Shown here in pieces: positions 9,162 through 18,839 of a DNA stretch of 64,000 nt. Below the pieces are notes generated by a model. It worked only from the letters and a program-made list of their open reading frames with translations. It was not told where the DNA came from and did not search any database. The stretch comes from Rhizomicrobium electricum (GTDB lineage Bacteria > Pseudomonadota > Alphaproteobacteria > Micropepsales > Micropepsaceae): positions 582,678-646,677 of the forward strand of contig NZ_JAASQS010000001.1 in the NCBI RefSeq assembly GCF_011762045.1. The letters are read 5' to 3'. The position numbers and the translations under genes are program-made. How positions within the stretch are numbered: position 1 is the first letter of the stretch; the number at the start of each line of letters is the position of its first letter.

Positions 9162-10883
9162 ATGGCTGACAGCATTGCCTCCTTTATCGCCCGCACCCTG
9201 GCCGAAGCCGGCGTCGAACGCATTTGGGGCGTCACCGGCGACTCGCTCAACGGTCTTTCCGACAGCCTGCATCGCCAGAGGAAAATCCGCTGGATGGGCA
9301 CGCGCCACGAAGAGGCCGCCGCGTTCGCTGCCGGTGCCGAAGCCCATATGACCGGCAAGCTCGCCGTGTGCGCGGGTTCGTGCGGACCGGGCAATCTGCA
9401 TCTCATCAACGGCCTGTTCGACTGCCAGCGCAATCATGTGCCGGTGCTGGCGATCGCCGCGCACATTCCCTCGGCCGAAATCGGCTCGGGTTATTTCCAG
9501 GAGACGCACCCGCAAGAACTGTTCCGCGAATGCAGCGTCTACTGCGAACTCGTCACCAATCCCGAACAGATGCCGCGCGTGCTCGAAATCGCCATGCGCA
9601 GCGCCATCCTGAAAAAAGGCGTGGCGGTGATCGTGCTGCCAGGCGATATCGCATTGCAGGCGATGCCGGACGGCATCGACGTGCGCTGGACCACACCGCG
9701 CGATCCCATCGTGGTGCCGCCGGAAAACGAGCTCGACGCCCTCGCGGCGATGCTCAACGGATCCGACAAGATCACGCTTCTGGCCGGTGCCGGCTGCGCC
9801 GGTGCGCACGACGAAGTGTTGAAGCTTGCCGAGACGCTGAAGGCGCCGGTCGTCCATGCCTTGCGCGGCAAGGAGCATGTCGAACACGGCAATCCTTATG
9901 ACGTGGGCATGACCGGACTGATCGGCTTCTCATCGGGCTATCACGCGATGGGCGCGGCCGAAACCCTGCTGGTGCTGGGTTCCTCGTTCCCCTATCGCGC
10001 GTTCTATCCGCATCACGCCCATATCGCCCAGATCGACACCCGCCCCGAAGCGCTGGGCGCCCATACCCAGATCGATCTCGGCCTGATCGGCGACATCAAG
10101 GCGACGATCAAGGCACTGCTGCCGCGGCTGAAGACCCACAAGGATCCGGCGTTCCTCACTCTGGCGCGCGAGCACTATGCCAAGGCCCGCAAGGACCTCG
10201 ACGCGCTCGCCACCGACGACGGCGCCAAAGGCCAGATCCATCCGCAATACCTGGCCAGGCTCATCAGCGAGAAAGCAGCGGACGATGCCGTCTTCACCTG
10301 CGACGTCGGCACGCCGACGGTGTGGGCCGCGCGCTATCTCAAGATGAACGGCAAGCGCCGGCTGATCGGCTCGTTCACCCACGGCTCGATGGCCAATGCC
10401 ATGTCGCAGGCGATCGGCGCCCAGGCGGTCGATCCCAAGCGGCAGGTGATCGCGATGTGCGGCGACGGCGGCTTCGCCATGCTGATGGGCGACATCCTTT
10501 CGCTGAAGCAGCTCGATCTGCCGGTGAAGATCGTGATCTTCCACAATCGCAGCCTCGGCTTCGTCGCCATGGAGATGAAAGCGGGCGGCTACATTTCGGA
10601 CGACACCGATCTCAACAGCCCCGACTTCACCAAGGTCGCCGAAGCCATCGGCATCAAGGGCATCCGGGTTGAAGACGCCAAGGCCTTGCCGGAAGCGCTC
10701 GACGAGGCCCTCGCCCATCCGGGACCGGTGCTGGTCGACGTAATGACCGCCAAGCAGGAACTCGCCATGCCGCCGCAGATTACGCTGGAGCAGGCCAAGG
10801 GTTTCAGCCTCTATATGATGCGCGCCATCATCAACGGCCGCGGCGACGAACTGATCGAACTCGCCAAGACCAACTGGCGGTGA
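9162..10883 (+). CDS. poxB: Pyruvate dehydrogenase (quinone), pyruvate oxidase
   Basis: 573-residue thiamine-diphosphate and FAD flavoprotein that decarboxylates pyruvate to acetate and CO2 and passes electrons to ubiquinone at the inner membrane. It is very close to E. coli PoxB along its whole length (572 residues there). The N-terminal domain has [17 protein letters not shown], the catalytic Glu in [13 protein letters not shown] and [20 protein letters not shown]. The middle FAD domain has [16 protein letters not shown]. The ThDP/Mg motif is [13 protein letters not shown] through [11 protein letters not shown]. The C-terminal lipid-binding tail ([19 protein letters not shown]) that activates the enzyme at membranes is retained. 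A GTGAC/GTCAC hairpin overlaps the stop codon. The upstream ICE box suggests iron-responsive expression. Confidence 0.97.
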   Translation: MADSIASFIARTLAEAGVERIWGVTGDSLNGLSDSLHRQRKIRWMGTRHEEAAAFAAGAEAHMTGKLAVCAGSCGPGNLHLINGLFDCQRNHVPVLAIAAHIPSAEIGSGYFQETHPQELFRECSVYCELVTNPEQMPRVLEIAMRSAILKKGVAVIVLPGDIALQAMPDGIDVRWTTPRDPIVVPPENELDALAAMLNGSDKITLLAGAGCAGAHDEVLKLAETLKAPVVHALRGKEHVEHGNPYDVGMTGLIGFSSGYHAMGAAETLLVLGSSFPYRAFYPHHAHIAQIDTRPEALGAHTQIDLGLIGDIKATIKALLPRLKTHKDPAFLTLAREHYAKARKDLDALATDDGAKGQIHPQYLARLISEKAADDAVFTCDVGTPTVWAARYLKMNGKRRLIGSFTHGSMANAMSQAIGAQAVDPKRQVIAMCGDGGFAMLMGDILSLKQLDLPVKIVIFHNRSLGFVAMEMKAGGYISDDTDLNSPDFTKVAEAIGIKGIRVEDAKALPEALDEALAHPGPVLVDVMTAKQELAMPPQITLEQAKGFSLYMMRAIINGRGDELIELAKTNWR

Positions 10884-10894
10884 CGGCCCGTCAC
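10880..10894 (+). terminator. Small hairpin at the poxB stop codon
   Basis: GTGAC-GGCCC-GTCAC followed by GTTTTG. The stem is short and the T tract has only four bases, so termination would be weak. It also lies only about 70 bases before the next gene on the same strand. Confidence 0.3.
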
Positions 10895-10963
10895 GTTTTG
10901 CCCCGCGGTAGACCGACCGCATGAAATTGGTATGCTATGCACTCTTTTTTTCATGGAGAGTGC

Positions 10964-12580
10964 ATGGCGGGGCAGACGATCATCGAACAGCGCCGGGCGC
11001 AGATGTTTCCGGTTCTCGGCGCCGACGAGATAGCGCGGCTGAAGCGGGCCGGCGCGGAGCGCGAATTTGCCGATGGGGAATACCTCGCCCACGCGGGCGA
11101 CCGCGCCGATGCCTTCCTGGTGACGGACGGCGAACTCGTCATCAGCGGCCCCGGCGGCGATGTCATCGTAACGCACGGTCCCGGCTCATTCGCCGGGGAG
11201 CTGGCGCAATTGTCGGGCCGTCCCGCCCTCGTCGATGTCCGCGCCAAAGGCCGCACGCGGGTGGTGGCAATCGATCCGGCGGAACTGCGCCAAATCCTCA
11301 TCAGCGAAGCCGAACTCGGCGAACGCATCATGCGGGCGCTGATCCTGAGACGCGTCGGCCTGCTCGAACAGGGTACGGGCGGACCGATCATCGTCGGCGC
11401 GGAGGACAGCGGCGATGTCTTGCGCCTGCAAGGCTTCCTCACCCGCAACGGTCACCCGTTCCAACGGCTCGATCCGGCAAGCGACGGCGGCGCAAGTGCC
11501 ATTCTCGACAAATACGCTGCGGAGCCGGGAGATCTGCCGATCGTTCTGTGCCCCGACGGTTCGGTGTTGCGCAATCCCACCGAACACCAGCTCGCGCGCT
11601 GCATCGGCCTTCTCCAGGCGATCGATCCCGCCAAAGTCTACGACGTTGCCATCGTCGGCGCCGGACCCGCGGGATTGGCGGCTGCGGTCTATGCCGGTTC
11701 GGAAGGGCTTTCCGCCATCGTGCTCGACTGCCGCGCTTTCGGCGGACAGGCCGGCGCCTCGGCGCGGATCGAAAACTATCTCGGCTTTCCCACCGGCATT
11801 TCCGGCATGGCGCTGATGGCGCGCGCCTACAATCAGGCGCAGAAGTTCGGCGTCGAAATGGCCATTCCCGACGAAGTGCAGTCGCTCCACCGCGGCGAAG
11901 GCGAATTCGCTTTGAAGCTCGCCAGCGGCAGCAGCCTCAAGGCCCGCTCGGTCATCGTGGCGACCGGCGCGCGCTATCGCCAGCTTGCGCTCGGCAACCT
12001 GTCCGAATTCGACGGCTCGAGCGTGCACTACTGGGCGTCGCCGCTGGAAGCGCGGTTATGCAAGAACCAGGACGTGGCTCTGGTCGGCGCGGGGAATTCG
12101 GCCGGTCAGGCGGCGGTGTATCTCGCCGGACATGCCGCCAAAGTCTGGGTGATCGCGAGGCGAGGCCTGGACGCGACCATGTCGCGCTATCTGATCGACC
12201 GCATTGCGGCGCAGCCGAATATCGAAGTGGTGACGGGGGCAGAGATAACCGCGCTGGAAGGCAACAGCGGGATGCTGCGGACCGTACGCTGGAAGAACCG
12301 GGACGGCGGGGAAACCGCGAAGGCCATCGCGCACCTCTTCCTCTTCATCGGCGCCCAGCCCAATACCGACTGGCTGGCGGCGTCGGGCATCCGGCTGTGC
12401 GAGAAAGGCTTCATCGCCGCCGACGGCCGCCACGAAGGCAGTCCGCTCGATACCTCGATGCCCGGTGTCTATGCGATCGGCGATGTGCGGTCGGGCTCGA
12501 TCAAGCGGGTGGCATCGGCGGTCGGTGAAGGCGCGGCCGTGGTGGCGCGCATTCACCGCTATCTCGCCGACGCCGCTTAG
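10964..12580 (+). CDS. Cyclic-nucleotide-binding domain fused to a thioredoxin-reductase-like FAD protein
   Basis: 538-residue three-part protein. Residues about 12-125 form a cNMP-binding beta-roll (EFADGEYLAHAGDRADAFLV, HGPGSFAGELAQLSGRPALV). Residues about 128-215 resemble a thioredoxin/glutaredoxin fold without a CxxC. Residues about 222-538 form a pyridine nucleotide-disulfide oxidoreductase core, with the FAD motif VAIVGAGPAGLAAAVYAGSE, FGGQAGASARIENYLGFP, the NADPH motif VALVGAGNSAGQAAVYLAG and a C-terminal AIGDVRSGSIKRVASAVGEG. The redox CxxC of thioredoxin reductase is missing; that position reads SVHYWASPLEARLC. Electron acceptor and nucleotide ligand are unknown. ATG 10964 is preferred over ATG 10937 because GGAGAG lies before it. 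The stop codon abuts the stop of the convergent gene. Confidence 0.88.
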   Translation: MAGQTIIEQRRAQMFPVLGADEIARLKRAGAEREFADGEYLAHAGDRADAFLVTDGELVISGPGGDVIVTHGPGSFAGELAQLSGRPALVDVRAKGRTRVVAIDPAELRQILISEAELGERIMRALILRRVGLLEQGTGGPIIVGAEDSGDVLRLQGFLTRNGHPFQRLDPASDGGASAILDKYAAEPGDLPIVLCPDGSVLRNPTEHQLARCIGLLQAIDPAKVYDVAIVGAGPAGLAAAVYAGSEGLSAIVLDCRAFGGQAGASARIENYLGFPTGISGMALMARAYNQAQKFGVEMAIPDEVQSLHRGEGEFALKLASGSSLKARSVIVATGARYRQLALGNLSEFDGSSVHYWASPLEARLCKNQDVALVGAGNSAGQAAVYLAGHAAKVWVIARRGLDATMSRYLIDRIAAQPNIEVVTGAEITALEGNSGMLRTVRWKNRDGGETAKAIAHLFLFIGAQPNTDWLAASGIRLCEKGFIAADGRHEGSPLDTSMPGVYAIGDVRSGSIKRVASAVGEGAAVVARIHRYLADAA

Positions 12581-12970
12581 CTACTGTCCTTTCGCTGCCG
12601 GGAGGGAAACGACCTGATCGGCCGTCATGGTGGTGCGCAGCTTGCCGTTGAAGGGCACGTAGCGAACCTGCGCCGGGGTCAAGGCCACCACCTTCTGCGG
12701 CGACTTCAATTGCACTTCGAGACGACCGACCAAGCCGGAATCGCTGGTCACGACGCGCTGGACTTCGCCGATGGGCTTGCCCTGAGCATCTTCGACCTTG
12801 GCTTCGCTGAGGGTGTCGGAAGGATTGACGACTTCGGAAATGTCGACCGTCTTCGCGGTCGAAGCCGCACGCGGGGCGTTGGCCGCCTGTTTCATCGCAG
12901 CCGCATTACCGGCCCACGCAACTCCGCCCAGCAGCATCGTTGTGACAAAAAAGGTCGTGGCGACACGCAT
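12581..12970 (-). CDS. Exported PRC-barrel-like protein
   Basis: 129-residue protein. A signal peptide (FFVTTMLLGGVAWAGNAAA) is followed by about 85 residues that read as a PRC-barrel-like fold: SDTLSEAKVEDAQGKPIGEV, SGLVGRLEVQLKSPQKVVAL and MTADQVVSLP. Such domains in alphaproteobacterial exported proteins have no defined reaction and are often stress-induced. The start at 12970 has GAGGAG seven bases upstream; the frame extends further upstream without another ribosome binding site. It is followed tail-to-tail by the FAD protein with no gap. Confidence 0.7.
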   Translation of the reverse strand: MRVATTFFVTTMLLGGVAWAGNAAAMKQAANAPRAASTAKTVDISEVVNPSDTLSEAKVEDAQGKPIGEVQRVVTSDSGLVGRLEVQLKSPQKVVALTPAQVRYVPFNGKLRTTMTADQVVSLPAAKGQ

Positions 12971-13028
12971 TCTGGTGCTCCTCGAAGGTTCGAAGAAGCA
13001 ATGCGCGCCGCGCGCGACGGTTCCGGGT

Positions 13029-13532
13029 TTACGCGATTTCGATGTAGCGGTCGGCCTTGCAGCCGCAGACCGGGCAATCGTCTTCGACATCGCCGATCAC
13101 GGTGTGGCCGCATACCGGGCAGACCCGCACTTTGGCGTCGGCGAGGTCCTTGCCTTCCGTGACCGCGGCGATGGCCTGGCCGTACAGCTCGTAGTGCACC
13201 TTCTCGACTTCGAGCGCGAAGTGCATCGAGCGGGCGGCTTTCTTGTCGCCGTCGGTTTCAGCGTCCGCGATCATCGGCGGATACATGGTGGTGATCTCGT
13301 AGTCCTCGCCGCCCTGCGCATCCATGAGATTGTCGATGGTCGCCTTGATGCCGCCTTCGAGCGCCTTCAAGTGGTTGCGGGCGTGGATCGACTCCGCCGC
13401 CGCCACGCCGCGAAAGAGGCGCGCCACGACAGGATAGCCGTCGCGCTCGGCCTTCTCGGCATACGCGAGGTACTTCTGGTTGGCCTGGCTCTCGCCAGCA
13501 AACGCCGTCTTCAGATTGCCTTTGGTGCTCAC
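13029..13532 (-). CDS. Rubrerythrin
   Basis: 167-residue peroxide-reducing non-haem iron protein of the cytoplasm. An N-terminal four-helix di-iron domain carries the ligand motifs ESQANQKYLAYAEKA, ESIHARNHL and EVEKVHYELY. A C-terminal rubredoxin-like Fe(Cys)4 domain carries CPVCGHT and CPVCGCKADRY. The order and length are those of classical rubrerythrin. The start is GTG at 13532, supported by GAGGGAG seven bases upstream. Two direct copies of the Irr half-site (TTCTAA and TTCTA) lie just upstream at about 13554-13570 but do not form a dyad. It sits with the PRC-barrel-like gene on the same strand; both may belong to an oxidative stress or iron group. Confidence 0.95.
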   Translation of the reverse strand: MSTKGNLKTAFAGESQANQKYLAYAEKAERDGYPVVARLFRGVAAAESIHARNHLKALEGGIKATIDNLMDAQGGEDYEITTMYPPMIADAETDGDKKAARSMHFALEVEKVHYELYGQAIAAVTEGKDLADAKVRVCPVCGHTVIGDVEDDCPVCGCKADRYIEIA

Positions 13533-13634
13533 GACAGTCTCCCTCGCACATCGTAGAATCAGTATTAGAACGATGAGACGAGTGCAGCCGCAGCGACAGC
13601 AGGCATAATGGCGCGCGGCGCGCCCAGCCGCGCC

Positions 13635-13895
13635 CTAACCGTGTCGCAACTTGAAGATGAGAATGATGCTCGTCATGACCAGCGCGGAGCCGTTGCACAG
13701 AATGATCGGCAGATCGTGGATCGAGAAGCCGTAGACCAGCCAGCACAGAAGTCCGACCGTCATCACCAGGAACATGGCGAGCGAAATGTCCTTGGTCTGC
13801 CGCGTCCGCCAAACCCGGATCACCTGCGGCAGATAGGCAGCGGTGGTGCAGAAGGCGGCGGCGAAGCCGAAGAACTGGATCAGCGCAGGGGTCAT
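13635..13895 (-). CDS. SemiSWEET-type PQ-loop transporter
   Basis: 86-residue, three-helix membrane protein. The PQ motif lies in helix 1 (TTAAYLPQVIRVWRTRQT), followed by DISLAMFLVMTVGLLCWLVY and a third helix LPIILCNGSALVMTSIILI. That is the normal size and layout of bacterial SemiSWEET proteins, which act as dimers and transport small sugars. The substrate is unknown. The gene stands alone between rubrerythrin and the PEP-CTERM gene on the same strand. Confidence 0.85.
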   Translation of the reverse strand: MTPALIQFFGFAAAFCTTAAYLPQVIRVWRTRQTKDISLAMFLVMTVGLLCWLVYGFSIHDLPIILCNGSALVMTSIILIFKLRHG

Positions 13896-14009
13896 GGGGC
13901 AGCGTCGGAGTTTTGCGATTCAGGCGCATTCCTTAGCAGTCGCGTCGTGCCGCCAGTAGCCGCGACGCCGCCGCAGCGGCCATGCGCAAAAAGCTCCCCG
14001 AAACGCAAA

Positions 14010-14046
14010 AAGGCCAAGGAGACCGCAACGCGGCTCTCCTTGACCT
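14010..14046 (-). terminator. Rho-independent terminator of the PEP-CTERM gene
   Basis: On the minus strand, AAGGTCAAGGAGA pairs with TCTCCTTGGCCTT (one mismatch) around a short GC-rich loop and is followed by TTTTTGCG. It lies 17 bases past the stop of the gene at 14063-14740. It is a strong hairpin with a good T tract. Confidence 0.85.
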
Positions 14047-14062
14047 TCGCGAGATACGACCG

Positions 14063-14740
14063 TCAGCCCTTGCGACGACGGGCAGCGCCGATGCCGGCCA
14101 GTCCGGCGCAGAGCAGCAGAAGCGTCGCCGGCTCGGGCACGTCCGGCGGCGGATTGTTCGAGCCGCCCTGATCGAGGCCGTCAAACCGGACCTGCTTCAC
14201 ATCGACGATGTTGCCGTCCGTGAAGGTGTCGCGGCCATGCCCGTAGGTGCCGAGGCCGGACGTGGTGAAGCTGATCCAGGTGAAGTTGTCGCCCGAGATC
14301 GTGAAGAAGTTGTTGCCCGCGCCGTCGAGCGCAAACGGAACCGAGACGTCACCGAGATTGCTGGCGAACGACACCATGCCATCGCTCTGCGCCTCGATGT
14401 TGAAGATCAGAGTCGAGAACGTATGCCCGACAAGGCCGATGGTCAGATTGGTGAAGCCCGGACCGTTGCCGGCCGCCGGGATGATCTTGGCCTGGCCGCC
14501 GGCGCCGAAATCGATCTGCCCGTCGGTGGTCGAGAAACTCACGCCGGCAGAGTGATCCGTGTTGAGGCAACCGAAGATCGAAGCGCCCGGCGCCCCGGTC
14601 GGCGCGCTGCAGGCGGCACTGATGGCGTTGATGCCCGTTCCGCCGCCGCTGGCCGCCACGATCATGGTGGCAGACGCAGGACCAGCAAATAATGCCGCGG
14701 CAGAAAACGCGACGGCCGCGAGCGTAGAGAAGCGAAGCAT
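14063..14740 (-). CDS. PEP-CTERM sorting domain protein
   Basis: 225-residue exported protein. A signal peptide (LAAVAFSAAALFAGPASA) leads a beta-rich, Gly/Asn/Thr-rich body with no recognised catalytic motif. The C-terminus is a complete PEP-CTERM sorting signal: VPEPATLLLLCAGLAGIGAA followed by RRRKG, that is VPEP, a hydrophobic helix and a basic tail. Such proteins are processed by an exosortase at the inner membrane and are usually linked to exopolysaccharide; no exosortase is in this window. ATG 14740 is chosen because GGGAGA lies upstream and the signal peptide starts at once; ATG 14770 is an alternative. A strong terminator follows. Confidence 0.85.
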   Translation of the reverse strand: MLRFSTLAAVAFSAAALFAGPASATMIVAASGGGTGINAISAACSAPTGAPGASIFGCLNTDHSAGVSFSTTDGQIDFGAGGQAKIIPAAGNGPGFTNLTIGLVGHTFSTLIFNIEAQSDGMVSFASNLGDVSVPFALDGAGNNFFTISGDNFTWISFTTSGLGTYGHGRDTFTDGNIVDVKQVRFDGLDQGGSNNPPPDVPEPATLLLLCAGLAGIGAARRRKG

Positions 14741-14892
14741 GGCTGATGGTCTCCCGAGATGTTGAGTCATCTCAGCAAGCCCAATGCCACGCGGAAGACG
14801 TTACGGAATGGAACTCTGAATCGACGTCAAGTTCCGGTTTTGTAAAGTTCGATGACATTTGTTGCCCTCGACGGGCAATGGTCTTCGCCGGA

Positions 14893-17334
14893 TTACGGTA
14901 ATAGCGGATTTTCCGGCCAGTTGTGCTTGGGATAGCGACCGCGCATGTCGCGGCGGGCATCGGCCCAGGCGCCTTTCCAGAAGCCCGCAATATCGGCTGT
15001 CAGTGCAATCGGCCGCCCCGCCGGCGACAGCAGCGCCAGCCGCAACGGCACGCGTCCCCCCGCCAGCTTGGGTGTTTCGGCCAAGCCATAGAAGTACTGG
15101 GCGCGGGCGGCGGCGATCGGAACCGGCTCGGTGTAATCCACGGCCGCGCGCCCGTGCGGGAGCGCCAGATGCGTCGGCAATTCCTTATCGAGCCGATTTT
15201 TCAGCGACCAATCCAAACGGCCGAGCAGCATGGCGCCGAGATCGAGCGCTGCGAGATCGGCAAGCCGCGTCAGCCCGAAGAGATGCGGCCCCAACCACTC
15301 CGAAAGGCTTGCAATCAGACTTGCGTCATCCGACGCCGGCCAGATCGCGGGCTCCAGCCCATGCATGAGAGACAGGCGCGCCTGAAGATTGCGCGCGCCG
15401 TCCGTCCACGGAAGACGTGCCGGATCGCTCCGCACGGCCTCCAGCAACACCGACGCCGCCTCGGCCGGATCGGGCGGCGCGGAGCGTTCTTCCAGCACCA
15501 GAGCGCCCAGGCATTTGCGACGGCGCGCCAATACGCTGCCGGTGGCGGGATCGAGACTCGTTTCCACCGTCTCTTCGATCCGCGCGGCGAGCGCGGCCGG
15601 CAACTCCGCGCCATCGAGCGGTGCAGCCATGGTGATGCGCGGCGATGTTTTCATCTCCAGTGCCGCGACGGCGAGGAGCCCTGCTTTGGCGAGCGGATCG
15701 GTGACGGGAAGCCGCGCTCCGCCGCCGCCGGAAAGACGAAAACTCCCAGGCTCGTTGCGACGCTGGGCCAGCCGGTCGGGAAATGCCGCGGCGATGAGAG
15801 GTGCCGGATTGCCCGCCGCGGTGCGCGCCGCGCCGATGCCGAGACGGCTGCGATACTGCTTGGCCGCCTGGCGGATGCCGTGAATCGCATTGCGGTCCGC
15901 ACCGGCGGCGGACGAAGGATCTTCGATGGCCTCGAGCCGCGCCATGATGTCGGCCGGCGCATCGACGCCGGCACGCAACGGATCGCGGGCCTCGAGCAAC
16001 GCCGCGATATCGCAGGCGCGGGCGGCTTCCGCAGCATTGTCCGCGGCCAGCATCATGGCGGAAAGACGCGGATGCGCGCCCAGTGCATTCATCCGCTTTC
16101 CGAGCGGCGTCACGGCACCCGTCTCGTCCATCGCGCCAAGCTCCACAAGCAGCGCACGGGCAGCCGCGACTGCGCCTTCCGGCGGCGCGTCGAGAAAAGC
16201 GAGTTTGTCCGGCGGCGTGCCCCAGGTGGCGCATTCCAGCACCAGACCGGACAATTCCGCATCCAAGATCTCCGGCCTGTCGTAGAGGCGCAGCCCGCGA
16301 TGCGCCGCTTCCGTCCAAAGCCGGACCGCAATGCCGGGCGCCTCACGGCCGGCACGGCCCGCTCGCTGATCGGCCACCGCGCGGCTGACACGCTCGGTCG
16401 TAAGCCGGGTCAGGCCGCTCGCCGGATCGAACCGCGGGGCGCGGCGATAGCCGCCGTCGATGACGATCCGTACCCCCGGCACGGTGAGCGAGGTTTCGGC
16501 AATGGATGTCGCCAGCACAATGCGGCGGCCTTCGGCGGGCCTGAGCGCCATGTCCTGCGCCGCTGGCGGCAGATCGCCATGCAGCGGCAGCACTGTGGCA
16601 TCGATGCCGTCGAGCGCCGTTTCGGTGCGGCGGATTTCCGCCATGCCCGGCAGAAACGCGAGAATGTCGCCCGGCGCTTCGGCAAACGCGCCGCGAATGG
16701 CGCGGGCCATCGTTGCGGGTAGATCCCGCAGGGTCTGAAGATCGCGCGCGGCGTGGCGTACCTCGACCGGATACATCCGCCCGGCGCTTTCGACGATGGT
16801 GCCGGACATGATCGCCGACAAACGGGCGCCATCGAGGGTCGCCGACATCGCCAGCAGCCTGAGGTCCGGCCGCAGCATCGCCTGCGCATCGAGGCACAAC
16901 GCCAGCGCCAGATCGGCATCCAGCGACCGTTCGTGAATTTCATCGAGGATAACGGCGGCTACGCCCTCCAGCCCCGGATCGCCGGAAAGGCGGCGGACGA
17001 ACAGGCCGGTCGTCACCACCTCGATGCGGGTTTTGGACGACACCGCGCTTTCGAGACGGGTGCGAAAGCCCACCGTCTGGCCCACCGCCTCGCCGATCAG
17101 ACTGGCCATGCGGCTGGCGGCGGCCCGCGTGGCCAGCCGGCGCGGTTCGAGCATCAGGATGCGGCCCCGGTCCATCGGCTGAGCCCCCAACAGCGCCAGC
17201 GGCACGCAGGTGGTCTTGCCGGCACCGGGCGGGGCGACGAGCACGGCATTGGATTGCTCCCCCAGCACGGCCATGAGGCGCGGCAGGCACTCCGTGATCG
17301 GCAGGTCGGGGATCGTGAAACGCGGCGACGGCAT
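14893..17334 (-). CDS. hrpB: ATP-dependent helicase HrpB
   Basis: 813-residue DEAH-box helicase, the usual HrpB length. In order: Walker A APPGAGKTTCVPL (about 37-49), DEIHERSLDADLALAL, LSATLDG, then domain 2 with TSIAETSLTVPGV and DQRAGRAGREAPG. The C-terminal HrpB-specific region ends with a Trp/Pro-rich segment (GRYPKHNWPENPLLP). RNA helicase activity is implied by the family, but its biological target is poorly defined. No operon partner is evident: a 123-base gap separates it from the PEP-CTERM gene and 166 bases from the histidine kinase gene. The ribosome binding site is weak. Confidence 0.95.
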   Translation of the reverse strand: MPSPRFTIPDLPITECLPRLMAVLGEQSNAVLVAPPGAGKTTCVPLALLGAQPMDRGRILMLEPRRLATRAAASRMASLIGEAVGQTVGFRTRLESAVSSKTRIEVVTTGLFVRRLSGDPGLEGVAAVILDEIHERSLDADLALALCLDAQAMLRPDLRLLAMSATLDGARLSAIMSGTIVESAGRMYPVEVRHAARDLQTLRDLPATMARAIRGAFAEAPGDILAFLPGMAEIRRTETALDGIDATVLPLHGDLPPAAQDMALRPAEGRRIVLATSIAETSLTVPGVRIVIDGGYRRAPRFDPASGLTRLTTERVSRAVADQRAGRAGREAPGIAVRLWTEAAHRGLRLYDRPEILDAELSGLVLECATWGTPPDKLAFLDAPPEGAVAAARALLVELGAMDETGAVTPLGKRMNALGAHPRLSAMMLAADNAAEAARACDIAALLEARDPLRAGVDAPADIMARLEAIEDPSSAAGADRNAIHGIRQAAKQYRSRLGIGAARTAAGNPAPLIAAAFPDRLAQRRNEPGSFRLSGGGGARLPVTDPLAKAGLLAVAALEMKTSPRITMAAPLDGAELPAALAARIEETVETSLDPATGSVLARRRKCLGALVLEERSAPPDPAEAASVLLEAVRSDPARLPWTDGARNLQARLSLMHGLEPAIWPASDDASLIASLSEWLGPHLFGLTRLADLAALDLGAMLLGRLDWSLKNRLDKELPTHLALPHGRAAVDYTEPVPIAAARAQYFYGLAETPKLAGGRVPLRLALLSPAGRPIALTADIAGFWKGAWADARRDMRGRYPKHNWPENPLLP

Positions 17335-17344
17335 GATCCGGTAC

Positions 17345-17373
17345 TAGAGCATTTCCGGTTCCGCGGAAACCGG
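17345..17373. repeat. Near-perfect palindrome, possible dispersed extragenic element
   Basis: TAGAGCATTTCC leads into CCGGTT-CCGCGG-AAACCGG, an almost perfect dyad just upstream of hrpB. The TAGAGCATTTCCGG core resembles short palindromic elements scattered between genes in many alphaproteobacteria. Only one copy was seen in this window, so its repetitive nature is inference. Confidence 0.35.
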
Positions 17374-17500
17374 CCACCGGGCCGGAGCCGGGCGTGCATC
17401 GACGTCGCCCGATGGCGCGTGCCGGGGCCGCGTGCGGGTTCCAGCGGGGGGCCTCGAGCCGGTGCTTCAGCCTGCTTCAGGCCCGCCAGCTTCGCTCGCG

Positions 17501-18839
17501 TCAAAACGTGAGCTTGAAGGTCGCGCCACCGCCGGGCGTTTCGGACAGAACGACGGAAGCCCCGTGCACCGCGGCGATTTGACGAACGAGTGTCAAGCCG
17601 ACGCCGGTGCCTTCGCGCTTGGTCGTGTAGAACGGCGCGAAAATATTCTCGCGCTGCTCGGCGGCGATGCCGGGGCCGTTGTCGCTGACGGTGATCAGTA
17701 CCTGCCCGCTTGGTGTCCGTTGTGCCGCCAAGACGATCTTGGCATCGGGTCGGCCGCGAAGAGCATCCAAGGCATTGCGCAAGAGATTGATCAGCGCCTG
17801 ATCGAGCAGAACCGCGTCGGCCGTGACTTCGAGCGTCTCCGGCTCGACCGGGGTCGTGAAGGCAATGCCATTGGCTTCCAGCTCCGGCGCAATCAAGCTG
17901 TGCAGGCGGACGAAGACGCGGCGCACCGAAAGCCGCTCCGGACGGGCGGTGAGCCGGTGGGTCAACCGACGATGGCTCTGCACGAATTGCAAGAGTCCTT
18001 CGCTGCGCTTGGCGACCGTGGCGAGCGCCATGGCTGCCTCGTCGAGGTGTTCGCGGCTTGGCGTGTCCGCCGGAAGATCGCGCGCAGCCTCCTCGACCAG
18101 ATCGCGCGCGGTTGCCGCCAGCGAGGTCATCGGCGTCAGCGAGTTCATCACTTCGTGCGCCATGGTGCGGATCACCGTCTGCCACGCGGCAAGTTCCTGG
18201 GCGCTGAGTTCGTTGGCGATATTCTGCAGCGACAACAGGCGGCGCTTGCTGCCGTTCGTCACGAATTCGGTGGCGGCGATCTTGAGATGCAACGGCCCCG
18301 AGCCGCGTTCGATCGGAACCAGCGCGCTGTCGCCGGGCTTCAGGCTGGCGATGCCGGCCGCAAAGGCTTCGCCGAAAGGCTGAAAATCGCGCACCGTTTT
18401 GACCGGCGTTTCGAACAGCCGGCGGGCGGCGGGATTGAGCTGCTCCACGGTTCCGTCCGGCGCAATGGCAACGAGCGCAACCGGCATATGATCGAGCAGC
18501 GTCTGCAGCAAGCGCCTTTGCTCCTCGCGTTCGCTGCGGCTGGCCCGCAGCATCGCCATCACCCGCGCCATTGCCTTGCCGAGATCCTGCGATGCGCCAT
18601 CCTGGGAAAAGCCCGCAAAACTTTGGGTGACGTCTTCGTATGTCAGCGCATCCAGAAAGCGCGCGGTTTCGCGGCTGGCGCGCGCAGCATATCGGGCGAG
18701 AAAGACGGCCTCGGCGACCGCCGCTGTGAGAACCAGCACGCCGGTCGCGATCCAGGATGTAGCGAGGACGATCCAGGCGAACACGAACAAGGTCAGCGCC
18801 AACAAGGCTGTGCGCACGCCGATTTCGGCCTGGAAGCGG

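Noticed and set aside
13554..13570. Possible second Irr box upstream of rubrerythrin
   Set aside because: Only two direct half-sites (TTCTAA and TTCTA) are present, without the dyad TTTAGAA-N3-TTCTAAA. Not strong enough to call.
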